Shown here: in pieces, positions 7,502 to 7,716 of the stretch
How the letters are laid out: each line of letters begins with the position of its first letter
Numbering within the stretch: the stretch's first letter is position 1
DNA from: Gammaproteobacteria bacterium
GTDB lineage: Bacteria > Pseudomonadota > Gammaproteobacteria > SZUA-229
Reading direction: 5' to 3'
Length of the DNA stretch: 7,716 bases
Assembly (NCBI GenBank): GCA_030637945.1
Contig: DAOWFN010000069.1
Location: 1-7,716 of the forward strand
Made by a program: the position numbers and the translations under genes
The notes under the pieces: generated by a model
Database searches by the model: none
Told to the model about the DNA's origin: nothing
Seen by the model: the letters and a program-made list of their open reading frames with translations, nothing else

Positions 7502-7565
7502 CCGCACCGCCTTTACCTACATGGATGTGGGGTATGAAGATAACGCAGGAGCAGTTATCTTTCCA
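7498..7565 (+). repeat. 68-nt direct repeat, copy 1 (contains hairpin module 1)
   Basis: Matches 7649-7716 base for base at an offset of 151, except for C/T differences at 7502 and 7507; the last 58 bases are identical. Its first bases overlap the rsmB stop codon, so the true left end may be a few bases later. It contains two hairpins. In the first, stem 7516-7521 pairs with 7526-7531 around loop TGGA. In the second, stem 7536-7544 pairs with 7554-7562, with inner pairs 7545-7546/7551-7552, bulged A7553 and loop AGGA at 7547-7550. The first hairpin contains ACATGGATGT, a full fit to the ACANGGANGU form of the RsmE/CsrA site. Confidence 0.93.
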
Positions 7566-7585
7566 TGGCTCCTTGCGGAATACGA

Positions 7586-7636
7586 CCACCAGGGATGGTG
7601 GAAGTGTGGATATAGCAGGAGCATATATCTACCCAT
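7586..7636 (+). repeat. Diverged two-hairpin module 2
   Basis: Aligns without gaps to 7516-7566 at an offset of 70, with 16 differences in 51 positions by hand count. Hairpin 1 pairs 7586-7591 with 7596-7601 around loop GGGA (CCACCAGGGATGGTGG). Hairpin 2 pairs 7606-7614 with 7624-7632, has inner GC/GC pairs, bulged A7623 and loop AGGA at 7617-7620. Five stem positions changed on both sides and two on one side only, and all still pair (Watson-Crick or G·U). The remaining differences are one loop base and three linker bases. It lies between the two near-identical copies. Confidence 0.85.
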
Positions 7637-7648
7637 CCATCCATGGAT

Positions 7649-7716
7649 ATAATCGCATCGCCTTTACCTACATGGATGTGGGGTATGAAGATAACGCAGG
7701 AGCAGTTATCTTTCCA
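7649..7716 (+). repeat. 68-nt direct repeat, copy 2 (module 3, reaches window edge)
   Basis: Second copy of 7498-7565, with two C/T differences near its left end. Hairpin 1 pairs 7667-7672 with 7677-7682 around loop TGGA. Hairpin 2 pairs 7687-7695 with 7705-7713 around the AGGA loop at 7698-7701. The match runs to the last base of the window, so the repeat and the whole array may continue beyond it. Confidence 0.93.

Larger units (their letters stand above)
7502..7716 (+). ncRNA. Possible structured RNA with GGA-loop hairpins (CsrB/RsmZ-like), partial
   Basis: This non-coding stretch after rsmB carries ten GGA triplets on the plus strand in 215 bases, about three times the random expectation of one per 64. 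Six of them sit in hairpin loops. The first hairpin of each module matches CANGGANG; the second shows CAGGAG, close to the CAGGA(U/A/C)G repeats of E. coli CsrB. Such loops bind CsrA/RsmA dimers and sponge RNAs carry many of them. Against a dedicated sRNA gene: no convincing promoter, no GacA/UvrY-type upstream box and no intrinsic terminator are visible, though the right end is missing. The RNA could come from rsmB read-through, or the array could be a dispersed repeat family. Structure is well supported; the sRNA function is inference. Confidence 0.3.

Noticed and set aside
7536..7566. Intrinsic terminator of rsmB at the second hairpin
   Set aside because: The stem is AT-rich and is followed by CCATGG rather than a run of Ts. 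The same structure recurs twice more downstream, which fits a repeat unit better.
7525..7716. Open plus-strand reading frame from ATG 7525 to the window edge (64 codons), and a 43-codon frame from ATG 7521 to 7652
   Set aside because: The repeat period of 151 is not a multiple of three, so the repeated DNA would be read in different frames. The differences between modules preserve base pairing rather than codons, and no ribosome site precedes either ATG.
7498..7716. CRISPR array
   Set aside because: Only two near-identical copies with an 83-nt interval that itself contains a diverged copy of the same module. No regular short spacers and no cas genes.
7498..7716. Integron attC site or IS element end
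   Set aside because: No attC core boxes, integrase, transposase or target duplications are visible. The structure is several short GGA-loop hairpins rather than one long imperfect palindrome.

Overview
The window is a conserved housekeeping locus of a gammaproteobacterium with moderate GC content. The evidence is gene order plus protein motifs: a def-fmt-rsmB group reads rightward, and a LysM-protein/dprA/smg/topA group reads leftward from the same intergenic region. The def/fmt/rsmB set next to dprA/smg is familiar from Escherichia coli. A LysM protein between def and dprA is familiar from Pseudomonas. Placing topA directly after smg occurs in other gammaproteobacteria. I cannot name the genus.

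Leftward (minus strand), in order of transcription: a LysM-domain lipoprotein resembling TsaP (4384-3200), dprA (3107-1941), smg (1865-1359) and the first 443 codons of topA (1330-1, cut by the window edge). The gaps are 92, 75 and 28 bp, so co-transcription is plausible. A candidate extra promoter precedes smg. Rightward (plus strand): def (4560-5078), fmt (5131-6093, GTG start) and rsmB (6098-7501, GTG start, 4 bp after fmt). Fmt and Def act at the two ends of formyl-methionine metabolism: Fmt formylates initiator Met-tRNA and Def removes the formyl group from the new protein. RsmB methylates 16S rRNA. The 175-bp region 4385-4559 must hold the divergent promoters.

The unusual part is the last ~215 bp, after rsmB. 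It encodes no convincing protein. It holds three copies of a two-hairpin module, at about 7516-7566, 7586-7636 and 7667-7716 (the last one truncated). In each module the first hairpin has a four-base loop ending in GGA, inside a CANGGANG motif. The second has an AGGA loop on a GC/GC neck with a bulged A. The two GGA triplets are exactly 25 nt apart in all three modules. Modules 1 and 3 lie in a 68-nt direct repeat with only two differences. Module 2 has diverged: by hand I count 16 differences from module 1 over 51 ungapped positions, 12 of them in stems, and every one keeps base pairing. This points to selection on folded RNA (or single-stranded DNA). The loops resemble CsrA/RsmA binding sites, so the array could be part of a CsrB/RsmZ-like sponge RNA, or a dispersed family of structured repeats. 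The window ends inside the array, so its full size is unknown.
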